A stretch of DNA of 41,469 nucleotides from Bacteroidales bacterium (GTDB lineage Bacteria > Bacteroidota > Bacteroidia > Bacteroidales > UBA932). The stretch lies in the NCBI GenBank assembly GCA_017556765.1, contig JAFYME010000060.1, forward strand, positions 1-41,469, given 5' to 3'. This document shows positions 31,689 through 41,469 of the stretch, in pieces. Both the position numbers and the translations under genes were made by a program. A model generated the notes under the pieces. It was not told where the DNA came from. It was given only the letters and a program-made list of their open reading frames with translations, and did no database searches. Each line of letters starts with the position of its first letter. The stretch's first letter is position 1.

Positions 31689-32600
31689 ATGAAAGTATTA
31701 GTAGCAACTGAGAAGCCATTCGCAGCAGCGGCTGTGAACGGTATCCGCGAGATTGTTGAAGGTGCCGGCCATGAGCTTGCCCTCCTCGAGAAATATACAG
31801 AGAAAGAGCAGCTTCTTACTGCTGTCGCTGACGCTGACGCGCTCATCGTCCGCTCGGATAAGGTTACTGCTGACGTCGTTGCAGCTGCAGGACAGCTCAA
31901 GATCGTCGTACGTGCAGGAGCAGGCTATGACAACCTCGACCTCCCGTCATGTACAGAGCGTGGCATCGTAGCCATGAACACTCCAGGCCAGAACTCAAAC
32001 GCAGTAGCGGAGCTTGCTGTCGGCCTCATGATCTATATGTCACGCAACCAGTTCACTCCTGGCACAGGATGCGAGCTCAGCGGAAAGACAATCGGTATCC
32101 AGGGCTTCGGAAACATCGGACAGCTCGTGGCAAAGAAGGCAGTCGGCCTCGGAATGAACGTGATCATCCTCGCGCCTCAGCCATCTGAGAAGCATCAGGG
32201 ATGGAATACAGTTCCTACAATCGAGGAGCTCTACAGCAAGTCAAACTTCGTATCTGTAAACATCCCTGCCACCCCTGAGACAAAGGGAATGATCGGTTAT
32301 GATCTTCTTTCGAAGATGCCTAAGGGAGGATGCCTTATCAACACAGCCCGCAAGGAGATCATCTGCGAGGAAGGTCTCGATAAGGCTCTTGCAGAGAGAG
32401 CAGACCTCAAGTATGCGACAGACATCGCTCCAGTGGCTTATGCAGAGCTTAAGGAGAAGTATGCAAAGCAGATCTTCGCTACTCCAAAGAAGCAGGGCGC
32501 GGAGACAGCTGAGGCCAATATCAACGCAGGACTTGCAGCAGCAAACCAGATCGTGAACTACTTCGCGACAGGCTGCACCAAGTTCCAGGTAAACAAATAG
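31689..32600 (+). CDS. serA: D-3-phosphoglycerate dehydrogenase
   Basis: SerA oxidises 3-phosphoglycerate to 3-phosphohydroxypyruvate with NAD, the first step of serine synthesis. The protein has 303 residues, a short form without the C-terminal ACT regulatory domain found in E. coli SerA, so serine feedback by that route is not expected. The NAD-binding fold has GIQGFGNIGQLVAKKA (about 137-152). The catalytic Arg and Glu lie in LINTARKEIICEEGLD. The usual catalytic His region is replaced by KYATDIAPVAYAELKEKY, which has no obvious His; this seems typical of the Bacteroidetes branch but deserves a check. It follows serC and is followed after 2 nt by the DUF1015 gene. Confidence 0.92.
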   Translation: MKVLVATEKPFAAAAVNGIREIVEGAGHELALLEKYTEKEQLLTAVADADALIVRSDKVTADVVAAAGQLKIVVRAGAGYDNLDLPSCTERGIVAMNTPGQNSNAVAELAVGLMIYMSRNQFTPGTGCELSGKTIGIQGFGNIGQLVAKKAVGLGMNVIILAPQPSEKHQGWNTVPTIEELYSKSNFVSVNIPATPETKGMIGYDLLSKMPKGGCLINTARKEIICEEGLDKALAERADLKYATDIAPVAYAELKEKYAKQIFATPKKQGAETAEANINAGLAAANQIVNYFATGCTKFQVNK

Positions 32601-32602
32601 TC

Positions 32603-33841
32603 ATGGTACGCGTAAAGCCATTCGCGGCGGTACGTCCGCCGAAGCAGTATGTAGAGGAAGTAGCTGCACGTCCATACGACGTCCTCAATTCGGTTGAGGC
32701 AAAGGACGAGGCTGGCGAAAAGTCCCTTCTCCACATCACGAAGCCTGAGATCGACTTCGATCCGATCATCGACGAGCACAGTCAGCCGGCTTACGACAAG
32801 GCTGTGGACAACTTCAAGGCATGGCAGGACAAGGGCTGGCTCGTACAGGATGAGAAGCCTTACTACTATGTATATGCGCAGACAATGGACGGCCGTACAC
32901 AGTACGGACTCGTGGTATGCGCGCATACTGATGACTATGCTGAAGGCAATATCAAGAAGCATGAGCTCACCCGCAAGGACAAGGAGGACGACCGTATGAT
33001 CCACGTCCGTATTCAGGACGCCAACATCGAGCCGGTATTCTTCTCATATCCTGACAACGATGAGATCAATGCCATCGTGAACAAGTACATCGTGGGCGAG
33101 CCAGAGTATGATTTCGTTGCGGCTGACGGCTTCGGACACCACTTCTGGGTGATCGACGACCAGGCTGACATCGACCGCATAACAGAACTTTTCGCTGAGA
33201 TTCCGGCTTTCTATGTAGCTGACGGTCACCACCGTACAGCAGCTGCAGCCCGCGTCGGCGCAGAGAAGAGGGAAGGCAATGCGGCCCATACAGGAGACGA
33301 GGAATACAACTGGTTCATGACAGTGGCATTCCCTGAGAGCCACCTCAAGATCATCGACTATAACCGCGTGGTGAAGGACCTTAACGGACTTACACCGGAG
33401 CAGCTCGTAGCAGCAATATCTGAGGATTTCGATGTAAAGGAGGAAGGCGCAGAGATCTACAAGCCAGGCAAGCTCCATGAATTCTCAATGTACCTTGACG
33501 GCAAATGGTACTCGCTCGTAGCGAAGGAAGGACGTTATGATGACAATGACCCTATCGGAGTTCTCGACGTGACAATCCTTTCAAACCTCGTCCTCGACAA
33601 GATCCTCGGCATCAAGGATCTCCGTACCGACAAGAGGATCGACTTCGTAGGCGGTATCCGCGGTCTGGGCGAGCTCTCACGCAGAGTCGACAACGGCGAG
33701 ATGAAGGTGGCGTTCGCTCTCTACCCAGTTTCAATGAAGCAGCTCGTAGACATCGCGGACTCAGGCAACATCATGCCTCCTAAGACAACATGGTTCGAGC
33801 CAAAGCTCCGCAGCGGCCTCGCAATCCACAAACTCAGCTAA
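32603..33841 (+). CDS. DUF1015 family protein
   Basis: The protein has 412 residues with no signal peptide or membrane segment. It matches DUF1015: MVRVKPFAAVRPPKQYVEEVAARPYDV at the N-terminus, the YVYAQTMDGRTQYGLVV strand, and the conserved central blocks FYVADGHHRTAAAARVG and YNWFMTVAFPES, with the C-terminal GGIRGLGELSRRVDNGEMKVAFALYPV and MPPKTTWFEPKLRSGL. The DGHHR motif resembles that of ParB-like and serine kinase (SerK/SbnI-type) nucleotide-dependent enzymes, and the gene follows serC and serA directly in many Bacteroidetes. A role linked to serine metabolism, possibly as a kinase, is a reasonable inference from context but is not proven. The stop is followed by a family C hairpin. 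Confidence 0.9.
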   Translation: MVRVKPFAAVRPPKQYVEEVAARPYDVLNSVEAKDEAGEKSLLHITKPEIDFDPIIDEHSQPAYDKAVDNFKAWQDKGWLVQDEKPYYYVYAQTMDGRTQYGLVVCAHTDDYAEGNIKKHELTRKDKEDDRMIHVRIQDANIEPVFFSYPDNDEINAIVNKYIVGEPEYDFVAADGFGHHFWVIDDQADIDRITELFAEIPAFYVADGHHRTAAAARVGAEKREGNAAHTGDEEYNWFMTVAFPESHLKIIDYNRVVKDLNGLTPEQLVAAISEDFDVKEEGAEIYKPGKLHEFSMYLDGKWYSLVAKEGRYDDNDPIGVLDVTILSNLVLDKILGIKDLRTDKRIDFVGGIRGLGELSRRVDNGEMKVAFALYPVSMKQLVDIADSGNIMPPKTTWFEPKLRSGLAIHKLS

Positions 33842-33883
33842 TTCAGACTGGCGCACAAGTGCCTGACGATCAATAAATTGCTA

Positions 33884-33917
33884 AACCCGCGTGCCGCCAG
33901 AATGCAGCACGCGGGTT
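33884..33917 (+). terminator. Family C terminator-like hairpin after the DUF1015 gene
   Basis: AACCCGCGTGC (33884-33894) and GCACGCGGGTT (33907-33917) form an 11-bp stem with a 12-nt loop, followed by CTGTATTTCT. The 54-nt span 33869-33922, which begins with ATCAATAA and ends TTCTGTA, is the sister of 14389-14336 on the minus strand. It lies 28 nt after the stop of the ser operon. Confidence 0.75.
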
Positions 33918-33982
33918 CTGTATTTCTCTATGCATCAGCTAGTTACGGGGCAGACTGACGAAGCATTTATCGGTCTATGGAA

Positions 33983-34921
33983 TCAGTTCAGGCTGCCGCC
34001 GATGAGGTCGAGGATTTCGGCTGTGATCTCCTGCTGGCGGCCCTTGTTGTATGCGAGGGTGAGGTCGGAAATGAGATCCTGAGCATTGTCGGTCGCGACC
34101 TGCATCGCCACGGTACGGGCGGCATGCTCCGCAGCATTGGCATCAAGAACGACAGTATACATCTTCAGAAGGAGTACCTTAGGGAGCAGCTCCTTGACAA
34201 GTGACATAGGGTCAGGCTCGAGGATATAATCTTCCGGATAGGTTCCTGATGCATAATCATGAAGGGCCAGCGGAAGGTAGTTTTCACGTATTACCGGCTG
34301 TGAAGAAGTAGAAGCCATATGGCTGTAGATGAATATGACCTGCTCGACTTCTCCGTCAGAAAAACGGTCTATCAGCTCGGAAGCAAGATCGACTGCCCTG
34401 TCATATGAAGGTTTGTCGGCAAGGTCAGTGAAGTCTTCATCAAGCTGAAAACCCGCCTTTACAGCAGCGTCAGCCGCCTTCTTTCCTACGGCAAAAACAT
34501 CGATGTCTTTCAGCTCATAACCATGCTCACGCAACCGTGAAACTGTTTCATTGAATTTCCTGATGACATTCGCATTGAAGGCTCCGCACAGAGAACTGTT
34601 TGAAGAAAAGACTACAAGAGCGACTCTTTCAGCATCTTTCTTAGACGGAAGCACGTCCATATCGAGATCCTGCAGAACTACCGGCGACTTTCCGTTTCTT
34701 GAAGACATGCCGAGCTCCTTGCCGAGGCTCTCCCTGAGATCTTCCGACTGAAGAAGGCCTGCGAGCATACGATGGAGCTGCTGCTCATAAGGAAGCTTGT
34801 TTCCTATGGCAGTCTGGGCCTTATGAAGCTTTGCCGAAGCCACCATCTTCATTGCAGATGTGATCTTCAGCGTATTCTTCACCGACGCTATCCTGGTCTT
34901 TATTTCCTTCAATGACGACAT
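33983..34921 (-). CDS. atpG: ATP synthase subunit gamma
   Basis: The gamma subunit is the central rotor shaft of F1. The protein has 312 residues, slightly longer than E. coli gamma. The N-terminal helix SSLKEIKTRIASVKNTLKITSAMKMVASAKL and the C-terminal helix AAEHAARTVAMQVATDNAQDLISDLTLAYNKGRQQEITAEILDLIGG form the coiled shaft and are well conserved. The middle Rossmann-like domain carries some extra charged residues. It is the last gene of the operon and starts 1 nt after the atpA stop. Confidence 0.96.
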   Translation of the reverse strand: MSSLKEIKTRIASVKNTLKITSAMKMVASAKLHKAQTAIGNKLPYEQQLHRMLAGLLQSEDLRESLGKELGMSSRNGKSPVVLQDLDMDVLPSKKDAERVALVVFSSNSSLCGAFNANVIRKFNETVSRLREHGYELKDIDVFAVGKKAADAAVKAGFQLDEDFTDLADKPSYDRAVDLASELIDRFSDGEVEQVIFIYSHMASTSSQPVIRENYLPLALHDYASGTYPEDYILEPDPMSLVKELLPKVLLLKMYTVVLDANAAEHAARTVAMQVATDNAQDLISDLTLAYNKGRQQEITAEILDLIGGSLN

Positions 34922-34922
34922 A

Positions 34923-36506
34923 TCACTTCAATCCATTCACTATGGAAGCTGCTTCATTTTCAATTATAAGGGCGATCTTATCGTCGATTCTGCCTTCTGC
35001 AAGAGGCTTGAGGACATCTTCAGCGTGGAAGGCCCTCATCTTGCTGAGGAATGTGGTCTGGAAATCCTCCACATCGTCGATGTCAAGCTCCCTCAAGAGG
35101 CCTTTAGTACCGCAATACAAGATCGCGATCTGCTCCCCTACAGGCATCGGAGAATACTGCGGCTGCACTAGGAGCTTGTTGTTCTTGCGTCCCTTGTCCA
35201 GGGCCATCGCCGTAATCGGGTCCATATCGCTGCTGAACTTCGAGAAAGACTCCAGCTCACGATACTGTGCCTGATCGATCTTCAATGTACCGGCGACCTT
35301 CTTCATGCTCTTGATCTGGGCGCTTCCTCCTACTCGTGACACAGATATACCGACATTTATGGCCGGACGGAAACCCTGATTGAAAAGGTCCGTCTCAAGG
35401 AAGATCTGACCGTCGGTAATCGAGATCACGTTGGTCGGGATATACGCAGAAACGTCTCCCGCCTGGGTCTCGATGATCGGAAGGGCCGTCAATGAACCTC
35501 CCGCCTTGACCTTGCCTTTCAATGAGGCCGGAAGGTCATTCATCTTTTCCGCAACTTCCTGCTGGCCAATGATTTTGGCTGCTCTTTCAAGAAGTCTCGA
35601 ATGGAGATAGAAGATATCTCCAGGATAGGCCTCGCGTCCAGAAGGACGACGGAGGATAAGGGAAACCTCACGATATGCCACAGCCTGCTTTGAAAGGTCA
35701 TCATACACGACCAAAGCATGGCGGCCGGTATCACGGAAATACTCTCCGATAGCCGCTCCGGCAAAGGGAGCGTAATACTGCAGGGCCGCAGGATCAGCTG
35801 CCGTAGCGGCAACCACGACCGTATAATCAAGTGCCCCCTTCTCCTTCAGAGTGTTTACTATCGAAGCTACGGTAGAGCCCTTCTGACCTATGGCTACATA
35901 TATACAATATACCGGTTTGCCCGCAAGATATGCTTCTCTCTGGTTGATGATGGTATCGATCGCTATCGCTGTCTTTCCCGTCTGACGGTCACCGATTATG
36001 AGCTCACGCTGTCCGCGACCGATAGGAATCATGGCATCGATCGCCTTCAGGCCGGTCTGAAGCGGCTCCGTAACCGGCTGACGGAAGATCACTCCCGGAG
36101 CCTTTCTTTCCAGAGGCATCTCGCAAAGTTCGCCTCCAATGCGTCCTTTGCCGTCAAGCGGCTCGCCCAGCGGATTCACCACACGACCGACCATAGATTC
36201 GCCGACATTGATCGAAGCGATTCTTCCCGTACGGCGTACGCTCATTCCTTCCTTGATCCTGTCGGTCGGGCCCAGAAGGACAGCACCGACATTGTCCTCC
36301 TCAAGGTTCATCACCACCGCCTTGACATCATCGTCAAACTGCAGCAGCTCACCTGCCTCGGCATTCAGAAGCCCCTGGATCCTGACTACTCCGTCACTCA
36401 CCTGCAGCACCTGACCGACCTCCTCAAACTGAAGGTCGGAATTTATCTCCCTGAGCTGACTGAGCAGCACATCAGATATCTCAGACGGTCTAATTGTATC
36501 TGTCAT
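34923..36506 (-). CDS. atpA: ATP synthase subunit alpha
   Basis: The alpha subunit forms the non-catalytic nucleotide sites of the F1 hexamer. The protein has 527 residues. The Walker A is GDRQTGKTA (about 172-180) and Walker B lies in [11 protein letters not shown]. The [22 protein letters not shown] block and [24 protein letters not shown] region (here [14 protein letters not shown]) are present. The C-terminal helical domain contains the YREL and [12 protein letters not shown] segments. The start overlaps closely with the atpH stop, with one base between them, so translation is coupled. Confidence 0.97.
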   Translation of the reverse strand: MTDTIRPSEISDVLLSQLREINSDLQFEEVGQVLQVSDGVVRIQGLLNAEAGELLQFDDDVKAVVMNLEEDNVGAVLLGPTDRIKEGMSVRRTGRIASINVGESMVGRVVNPLGEPLDGKGRIGGELCEMPLERKAPGVIFRQPVTEPLQTGLKAIDAMIPIGRGQRELIIGDRQTGKTAIAIDTIINQREAYLAGKPVYCIYVAIGQKGSTVASIVNTLKEKGALDYTVVVAATAADPAALQYYAPFAGAAIGEYFRDTGRHALVVYDDLSKQAVAYREVSLILRRPSGREAYPGDIFYLHSRLLERAAKIIGQQEVAEKMNDLPASLKGKVKAGGSLTALPIIETQAGDVSAYIPTNVISITDGQIFLETDLFNQGFRPAINVGISVSRVGGSAQIKSMKKVAGTLKIDQAQYRELESFSKFSSDMDPITAMALDKGRKNNKLLVQPQYSPMPVGEQIAILYCGTKGLLRELDIDDVEDFQTTFLSKMRAFHAEDVLKPLAEGRIDDKIALIIENEAASIVNGLK

Positions 36507-36507
36507 A

Positions 36508-37062
36508 TCAGACTATTCTATTAGTATTATCAATAAGTTTGGCCTTGATCTTACGGAACTGGCCGGCAACGCTTGCATCCATCCTCCAGTCATCAAGCTC
36601 GAAGACGAATCCGCCAAGGATCTCAGGATCGACCTTCTGCTCCAGATGGACCTCCGCTCCTGTCTTACCACGGAACAGTTCCTCCATCCTTTCCTTCAGG
36701 CCTTCAGCCGGAAGGGCTGTTATCAGGCGTCCCACCTTTATATTCTGGGCCTCACGGTAAAGAGTCAGAAAAGAAAGAAGCATCCTGAGGAAAAATTCGC
36801 TTCTGCGACGAGTGATGACAAGACTGACAAATCTGCTTATTTCCATTGCCGGCGGCTCTCCTAACGCTGCTTCCAGCAGCTGGAGCTTCTTGGCCAGATC
36901 TATCTCCGGATGATTCTCGATATAGTCTCTGAGCTGCCTGTATTCCTGCATGCGAAGAGCCAGGATACCGGCCTGGGCATAAACCTTATCCCCGTTTCCG
37001 GTCTCCTGCACAAACTTCAGCAGAGCCTTAGCATATCTCGAAGCGACTATACCTGCATTCAT
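36508..37062 (-). CDS. atpH: ATP synthase subunit delta
   Basis: The delta subunit connects the peripheral stalk to the top of F1. The protein has 184 residues. The N-terminal six-helix domain ([26 protein letters not shown]) binds the alpha N-termini. The C-terminal part includes [17 protein letters not shown] and [31 protein letters not shown], the typical family ending. It overlaps the atpF stop by four bases (ATGA). Confidence 0.94.
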   Translation of the reverse strand: MNAGIVASRYAKALLKFVQETGNGDKVYAQAGILALRMQEYRQLRDYIENHPEIDLAKKLQLLEAALGEPPAMEISRFVSLVITRRRSEFFLRMLLSFLTLYREAQNIKVGRLITALPAEGLKERMEELFRGKTGAEVHLEQKVDPEILGGFVFELDDWRMDASVAGQFRKIKAKLIDNTNRIV

Positions 37063-37547
37063 GATAAGTCATCTATCATCCTGTCAATCAATTCCATCTG
37101 TCCCTTATCCGTAGAAAGTTCCTTCCTCACGACCTTTTCCGCAATCGTCACCGAAAGCAATGCAACTTCCTTACGGACATCTCTGAGAGCAGCTTCCTTC
37201 TCTTCCTGAATCCTCGCCTTTGCCTCATCCATTATCTTCTTCGCCTCTTCTCTTGCCTGCTCCTGGGCCTGGACAATCATATTGTCACGCTGGACTGCGG
37301 CCTCCTGCAGGATCCGGGCCTGCTCGGTCCTGGCTTCAGACAGCAGTCTTTCCTGCTCCTGAGCGAGTCCGGCAAGCGATTCCTCCGCCTTTCTGGCCGC
37401 GGCAATAGCCTCGTCTATCCTCTTTGCACGCTTGTCGACCATTCCTGTGATTATAGGGAAGCCGAACTTTGCGAGAATAAAGAAGACGATGGCGAAGATT
37501 ATGGTCATCCAAAAAAGGAGACCACTGTCAGGCAGCATCAGATTCAT
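37059..37547 (-). CDS. atpF: ATP synthase subunit b
   Basis: Subunit b dimerises to form the peripheral stalk. The protein has 162 residues. One N-terminal membrane helix (SGLLFWMTIIFAIVFFILAKFGF) is followed by a long charged coiled coil rich in Ala, Glu, Arg and Lys (about 35-140, including the ARKAEESLAGLAQEQERLLSEA segment). It lies 7 nt after atpE and overlaps atpH by four bases. Confidence 0.95.
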   Translation of the reverse strand: MNLMLPDSGLLFWMTIIFAIVFFILAKFGFPIITGMVDKRAKRIDEAIAAARKAEESLAGLAQEQERLLSEARTEQARILQEAAVQRDNMIVQAQEQAREEAKKIMDEAKARIQEEKEAALRDVRKEVALLSVTIAEKVVRKELSTDKGQMELIDRMIDDLS

Positions 37548-37554
37548 GTGAAAC

Positions 37555-37806
37555 CTATACTACTGCAAGGAGACAAACAAGGATTGCAAAGAGGCAGGCA
37601 CCCTCCACAAGAGCTCCGATTATGAGCATGGATGTACGGATGTTTCCTGCCGACTCCGGCTGGCGGGCGATGGACTCCATCGCAGACTGACCGATCTTTC
37701 CGATTCCCCATGCGGCAGCAAGGGCAGCGATACTTGCTCCGATCGCTCCTGCTACAGGTCCCCAGGCAATTGTCGCTGCCTGCAATAAAATAGCTGAAAG
37801 TAACAT
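37555..37806 (-). CDS. atpE: ATP synthase subunit c
   Basis: Subunit c forms the membrane rotor ring. The protein has 83 residues in two hydrophobic helices joined by the polar loop ARQPES, the conserved RQP turn. The ion-binding glutamate is Glu in the second helix (GALVEGACLFA). It is followed by Gly-Ala rather than the Ser or Thr seen in sodium-type rings, so proton coupling is more likely, though one should check the full site including the Gln in helix 1 (KIGQSAMES). The N-terminus MLLSAILLQAATIAWG has a short hydrophobic leader. It lies 32 nt after atpB. Confidence 0.95.
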   Translation of the reverse strand: MLLSAILLQAATIAWGPVAGAIGASIAALAAAWGIGKIGQSAMESIARQPESAGNIRTSMLIIGALVEGACLFAILVCLLAVV

Positions 37807-37838
37807 AGTCTTATTGTTTTTAGTTGTTTATATTTCCT

Positions 37839-38903
37839 TTAATGTTCTTCCTGATGGGCCATACCGATGAATACCGCCGACAGCATGGTAAACACATATG
37901 CCTGTATAAAGGCAACCAGCAGCTCCAGACAGTTGATGACAAGACCGAAGAGCATTGCGATCACTGTCATGGATCCATTTATCACCGGTCCCAGCTTGAC
38001 AGTCACAAATATCACAGAAACCAATCCCAGCACCATCATATGGCCGGCCATGATGTTCGCAAAAAGCCTGACCATCAATGAGAAAGGCTTCGAAATCACT
38101 CCGAAAAGCTCAATTGTCTGCATGATCGGAATCGGAAATTTCAGGAACATCGGCACGTCAGGCCATAGGATTTCCTTCCAATAATGCTTGTCGGCAAACA
38201 CATTGATGGCGATGAATGTGAACAATGCCATCATCATTGTCACTGCAATATTTCCCGTTACATTTGCTCCACCGGGGAAAAACGGTATGAGTCCCATGAG
38301 GTTGCAGACGAAGATGAAGAAGAACGCAGTCAGAAGATACGGTGAATATTTCCTGTAATGCTTCTCTCCCACCGACGGTCTTATAATATCGTCGTTCACC
38401 ATCATTATCATCATCTCCATCAGGCCTGCAAAACCTTGCGGAGCCTCTTCCGATGCATCATGCCTTCTGTACCAGCGCGTCGTCGCCAGCACAAGGCTTA
38501 TGAGCAGGACAGCCGCAAACATAAGCGAAGCGACATTCTTCGTTATCGATATGTCAAAAGGTCTCACCAGCTCTCCGTCAGCTCCCCGCTCGACTATCTT
38601 ATCCTCATATCGTCCTTCCCCAGCTATGAAAAGGCCTTCATGCTCATGTCCATGTTCAATCTTTGAAGACATGAAGAAATGCCATCCTGTACTGCTGTGC
38701 ACTATGCATGGCAGCGGAATGGTCACATGCTTTCCCTTCCAGTCCGTGATGTGCCAGCCGTACGAATCTCCGATATGGCCGAAGAGGATCTCTCCGACAT
38801 CGATTTCGCTGCTTTGCTCATGGTCCACGCCATCTCCGGCCCTACCGGTAACCACCGGACAGACCAGAAGAGCAATCACCAATATGAGTCTGAGCAGCTT
38901 CAT
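37839..38903 (-). CDS. atpB: ATP synthase subunit a
   Basis: Subunit a forms the ion half-channels next to the c ring. The protein has 354 residues, about 80 more than E. coli subunit a. The extra part is at the N-terminus: a signal-peptide-like segment (MKLLRLILVIALLVCPVVTG) and a periplasmic domain of about 95 residues, common in Bacteroidetes. The membrane part has five to six helices. The essential arginine is in SKPFSLMVRLFANIMAGHM, and the conserved last helix contains ELLVAFIQAYVFTMLSAVFI. It overlaps the atpC stop by four bases. There is no atpI gene between atpC and atpB here. Confidence 0.95.
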   Translation of the reverse strand: MKLLRLILVIALLVCPVVTGRAGDGVDHEQSSEIDVGEILFGHIGDSYGWHITDWKGKHVTIPLPCIVHSSTGWHFFMSSKIEHGHEHEGLFIAGEGRYEDKIVERGADGELVRPFDISITKNVASLMFAAVLLISLVLATTRWYRRHDASEEAPQGFAGLMEMMIMMVNDDIIRPSVGEKHYRKYSPYLLTAFFFIFVCNLMGLIPFFPGGANVTGNIAVTMMMALFTFIAINVFADKHYWKEILWPDVPMFLKFPIPIMQTIELFGVISKPFSLMVRLFANIMAGHMMVLGLVSVIFVTVKLGPVINGSMTVIAMLFGLVINCLELLVAFIQAYVFTMLSAVFIGMAHQEEH

Positions 38904-39154
38904 GATTCAGCGCATACCGTCACGACATTATCATGTACATCCGCAAATCCGGATGTTATATATACCTTATATTCAACGCCTTCCGACTCATAAACAATAT
39001 CCCCTTCCTCCAATGATGATATCAGAGGGGCATGGTTTCTCAGGACCATGAAGCGGCCTTTCGTTCCGGGAAGCGAGACCTTGCTCACTTTTTTCTCAAG
39101 CAGAGTCTTCTCCGGAGTCAGGACGATGAGCGATATGTTGTCGGCAGGATTCAT
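38900..39154 (-). CDS. atpC: ATP synthase subunit epsilon, short form
   Basis: Epsilon sits on the foot of the gamma shaft. The protein has 84 residues, against about 135-140 in E. coli. It contains only the N-terminal beta-sandwich (SLIVLTPEKTLLEKKVSKVSLPGTKGRFMVLRNHAPLISSLEEGDI). The C-terminal helical hairpin that inhibits ATP hydrolysis in other bacteria is absent. The stop overlaps the atpB start (ATGA), so the short form is genuine and not a truncation by frameshift. Short epsilon subunits are usual in Bacteroidetes. Confidence 0.93.
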   Translation of the reverse strand: MNPADNISLIVLTPEKTLLEKKVSKVSLPGTKGRFMVLRNHAPLISSLEEGDIVYESEGVEYKVYITSGFADVHDNVVTVCAES

Positions 39155-39158
39155 GGAA

Positions 39159-40811
<1,653 letters not shown>

Positions 40812-41252
40812 CTATTCAACTGTCTGCTTATCCTTCTGAAATCTCTTGTCAATAAGGTAATCGATCGAGTAACGTCCTGGGCCAGTAAGAAAAAGCAGGA
40901 TGAAGATAATGAAGTAGATCAAAGCTAACTCTCCTTCGGGCATCATGGCATCATGCACATCGAAGAATGCAACACCCATAGCTATAATCATCGGAATTGT
41001 CATGAGACGCACAAGAAGACCAGAGATAAGAAAGAGAGAGCAACAGAACTCGCAGAAAATCGAAACCATCAGGGTCATATAGCTGCCGAATCCGAATTCA
41101 CTCGGATAAGATTGTACCAAAGTATTGAAATTGACCAACTTATCCAATCCATGAATAAAAAACAATATGCCGAAGACGACCCTGACTACAAGCAGCAGGA
41201 GGGAAGCACCTGTCCCTCTGAATCGCTGTGGAAATAGAAAATTATAAAACAT
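40812..41252 (-). CDS. DoxX family membrane protein
   Basis: The protein has 146 residues with four hydrophobic helices (LLLLVVRVVFGILFFIHGLDKL, YMTLMVSIFCEFCCSLFLISGLL, TIPMIIAMGVAFF, LALIYFIIFILLFLTGPG), the usual layout of DoxX proteins. The motifs RVVFGILFFIHGLDKL and LTGPGRYSIDYL are typical of the family. DoxX proteins are inner-membrane proteins of mostly unknown role. Some are linked to quinone-dependent sulfur or thiol oxidation. It lies between the rRNA operon and the atp operon. Confidence 0.9.
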   Translation of the reverse strand: MFYNFLFPQRFRGTGASLLLLVVRVVFGILFFIHGLDKLVNFNTLVQSYPSEFGFGSYMTLMVSIFCEFCCSLFLISGLLVRLMTIPMIIAMGVAFFDVHDAMMPEGELALIYFIIFILLFLTGPGRYSIDYLIDKRFQKDKQTVE

Positions 41253-41332
41253 AGCAGTTCGTTTAAAAATCCAAACAGCTGATAATCAAACTTTCTGCCA
41301 AATAAAAAGAAGGTTGGACTTGGATATAGTAT

Positions 41333-41370
41333 ACAACAAAACACCCCGTCATCCGTTGATGACAGGGTGT
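41333..41370 (-). terminator. Terminator of the rRNA operon
   Basis: On the minus strand ACACCC and GTCATC pair with GATGAC and GGGTGT (41341-41370) with one C-A mismatch and a 4-nt loop, followed by TTTTGTTG. It lies about 12 nt after the 3' end of 5S rRNA. Confidence 0.85.
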
Positions 41371-41382
41371 CGTATAAGAAAG

Positions 41383-41469
<87 letters not shown>

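Noticed and set aside
37555..37806. Sodium-type c ring
   Set aside because: The residue after the ion-binding Glu is Gly, not Ser or Thr as in sodium-binding c subunits, so the evidence favours protons.

Overview
The window is chromosomal DNA of a member of the Bacteroidetes, most likely order Bacteroidales, with roughly half G+C. The evidence is the F1Fo-ATPase gene order (atpD-C-B-E-F-H-A-G), Bacteroidetes-type protein families (DUF4783, DUF3127, DUF1015 next to serC-serA, two-part MIP-type FKBP lipoprotein), repeated promoter boxes of the form TAnnTTTG with a TTG/TTTG about 20 nt upstream, and general lack of strong Shine-Dalgarno sequences. Genus cannot be assigned from sequence alone. 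Almost all of it is housekeeping, tightly packed, with no gene-free stretch above 300 bases, no tRNA that I could see, no CRISPR array, no prophage and no transposase.

Layout. 1-801 (minus): start of a secreted lipoprotein and a DUF4783 protein. 935-4995 (plus): rlmH and a very large membrane sensor kinase, convergent with an NtrC-type response regulator that has no DNA-binding domain (5008-6156). 6245-8632 (plus): cmk, ispH, efp. 8689-11356 (minus): dnaX then lptB. 11438-14302 (plus): a secreted unknown, an M16 peptidase and an O-methyltransferase. 14422-22155 (minus): a DUF308 membrane protein, dnaG, metG, murB, murA. 22290-23117 (plus): a PHP-family phosphatase. 23223-24388 (minus): FKBP isomerase and a DUF3127 protein with an SSB-like acidic tail. 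24595-26796 (plus): recQ. 26830-28334 (minus): miaA and a pRiA4b ORF-3-like acidic protein. 28510-33841 (plus): YigZ-family protein, pyrB, pyrI, serC, serA, DUF1015. 33983-40679 (minus): complete ATP synthase operon. 40812-41252 (minus): DoxX protein. 41383-41469 (minus): 3' part of a 5S rRNA gene followed by its terminator.

The unusual content is in small dispersed palindromic repeats. (A) Three copies of a 50-51 nt structured core, each at the centre of a long near-perfect inverted repeat whose 26-30 nt arms are different at every locus (13512-13614, 16243-16352, 17089-17196). (B) A 26-nt element of the form GTC-[stem]-loop-[complementary stem]-CT whose stem sequence changes in a compensating way from copy to copy (8004, 15984, 16713, 26803, 27753, 31649). 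(C) A 54-nt terminator-like hairpin present downstream of murA and of the DUF1015 gene. Families A and B have entered the murB coding sequence at three places without breaking the frame, giving a MurB about 87 residues longer than its relatives with all catalytic motifs kept. One family B copy forms the leader of efp and another supplies the ribosome-binding site of miaA. I regard families A and B as the best candidates for something undescribed here.
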